Positions 63,449 through 64,000 of a stretch of DNA of 64,000 nt are shown here, one piece after another. The translations under genes were made by a program, and so were the position numbers. Numbering within the stretch: the first letter of the stretch is position 1; the number at the start of each line of letters is the position of its first letter. The notes below the pieces were generated by a model, which was not told where the DNA came from, ran no database searches, and saw only the letters and a list, made by a program, of their open reading frames with translations. The DNA lies in the NCBI RefSeq assembly GCF_963855985.1, contig NC_087114.1, positions 397,001-461,000 of the forward strand, given 5' to 3'. The stretch comes from Ostrinia nubilalis. Taxonomy: Eukaryota; Arthropoda; Insecta; Lepidoptera; Crambidae.

Positions 63449-64000
63449 TACAAAAACAAAACAACAAAACTTATAAGAAACGGACTGATAATCTGGTTTT
63501 GTATGTTTACGCTAGATTTGTAAGCTTTCACCATAATCTAGATTGATTTAGTTACTGGGAAAGAAAATTTCAAAATAAACTTTAATTTTGTTTTACCGGC
63601 AATCGGCATGGCGATTGAGGGTAAATGTCAAAATAGAAATGTAATTGGCAATTAAATTTGAATTTTAATGCAACGAGATACGAACTATTATTAAATAAAA
63701 TATTGAAAAGATCAGGTGACAGATTTTATTTTTTAATTAATAATGGCGGCACTGAACTACTATAATTTCACTTTGAATGACCCTTATTACTAAACCTGAT
63801 CTCAATATGGCGCTTTTAGATTATGAAATCAAGAACAAAACAAAAATTGCTCTTTTTTTTCTTCAAGAAAAACCAAATCGGTATCTACAATCAATTAAAG
63901 AACCAAAATAATGAAATTGAAACTTGATTTACCAGCTCGTAAGTCTACTAAGGCCCGGTTTTTTGATTCGTAGTTAAAATAACCAATGGTCAAATTTGAC
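63449..64000. other. upstream region of the minus-strand gene
   Basis: Would contain its promoter and 5' UTR. No TATA box or other element can be assigned. The right part (63700-63900) is AT-rich without coding frames. Confidence 0.4.

Overview
The window looks like nuclear DNA of an insect, most likely a moth or butterfly (Lepidoptera). Genes are split into short GT-AG exons. Introns and intergenic DNA are AT-rich and packed with nested repeats, including types common in lepidopteran genomes: the 'ctagcgacccgcccc' and 'gcggccgcccgcgactt' dispersed repeats, RTE- and CR1/Jockey-type LINE tails, tRNA-headed SINEs, hAT and Tc1/mariner MITEs. No bacterial, organellar or viral features were seen. 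The order assignment is an inference from repeat style, not from a database match.

Plus-strand gene (992-37688). I assembled 14 exons whose splice phases agree throughout and which end at a TGA. They encode the last ~598 residues of a protein whose 5' part lies left of the window. The first three exons encode the end of a ricin-B lectin domain of the kind that closes polypeptide GalNAc-transferases (QKW and AQRW motifs, CLD motif, paired cysteines). A ~490-residue tail of alternating basic, Pro/Ala-rich and acidic low-complexity sequence follows. Two exons have been amplified in place. The lectin exon (2961-3129) has five degraded or 5'-shortened copies to 5.5 kb. The exon at 16288-16472 has five intact 144-nt, frame-preserving copies plus about ten broken ones, spread to 20.66 kb. 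A 16-bp satellite (1-991) runs to the first exon's splice acceptor.

Intron 9 of this gene (21251-31273) holds a 4.35-kb inverted-repeat element carrying a decayed DUF4806-type gene. Next to it lies a nearly complete LINE with ORF1 and an endonuclease/reverse-transcriptase ORF2 broken by a single in-frame stop.

Region 37.7-48.2 kb, between the two convergent genes, is repeat-dominated. It holds a MITE split by an RTE fragment, a 2.5-kb element whose 86-bp terminal repeats are built of 16-bp units, and a 2.2-kb fold-back element with ~970-bp arms flanked by a 10-bp duplication.

Minus-strand gene (start codon 63448-63446, running left to at least 52471 and possibly 48292). Six phase-compatible exons encode a protein I do not recognise. 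Its third exon encodes about 13 Trp-anchored heptads (W-P-E-x-x-x-Q). A purine-rich minisatellite (48.7-51.55 kb) lies just beyond the exon at 52471. The rest of the right half is introns holding hAT, mariner and SINE/LINE debris. All exon calls come from reading frames, splice phases and motif recognition only; no transcript evidence was available.
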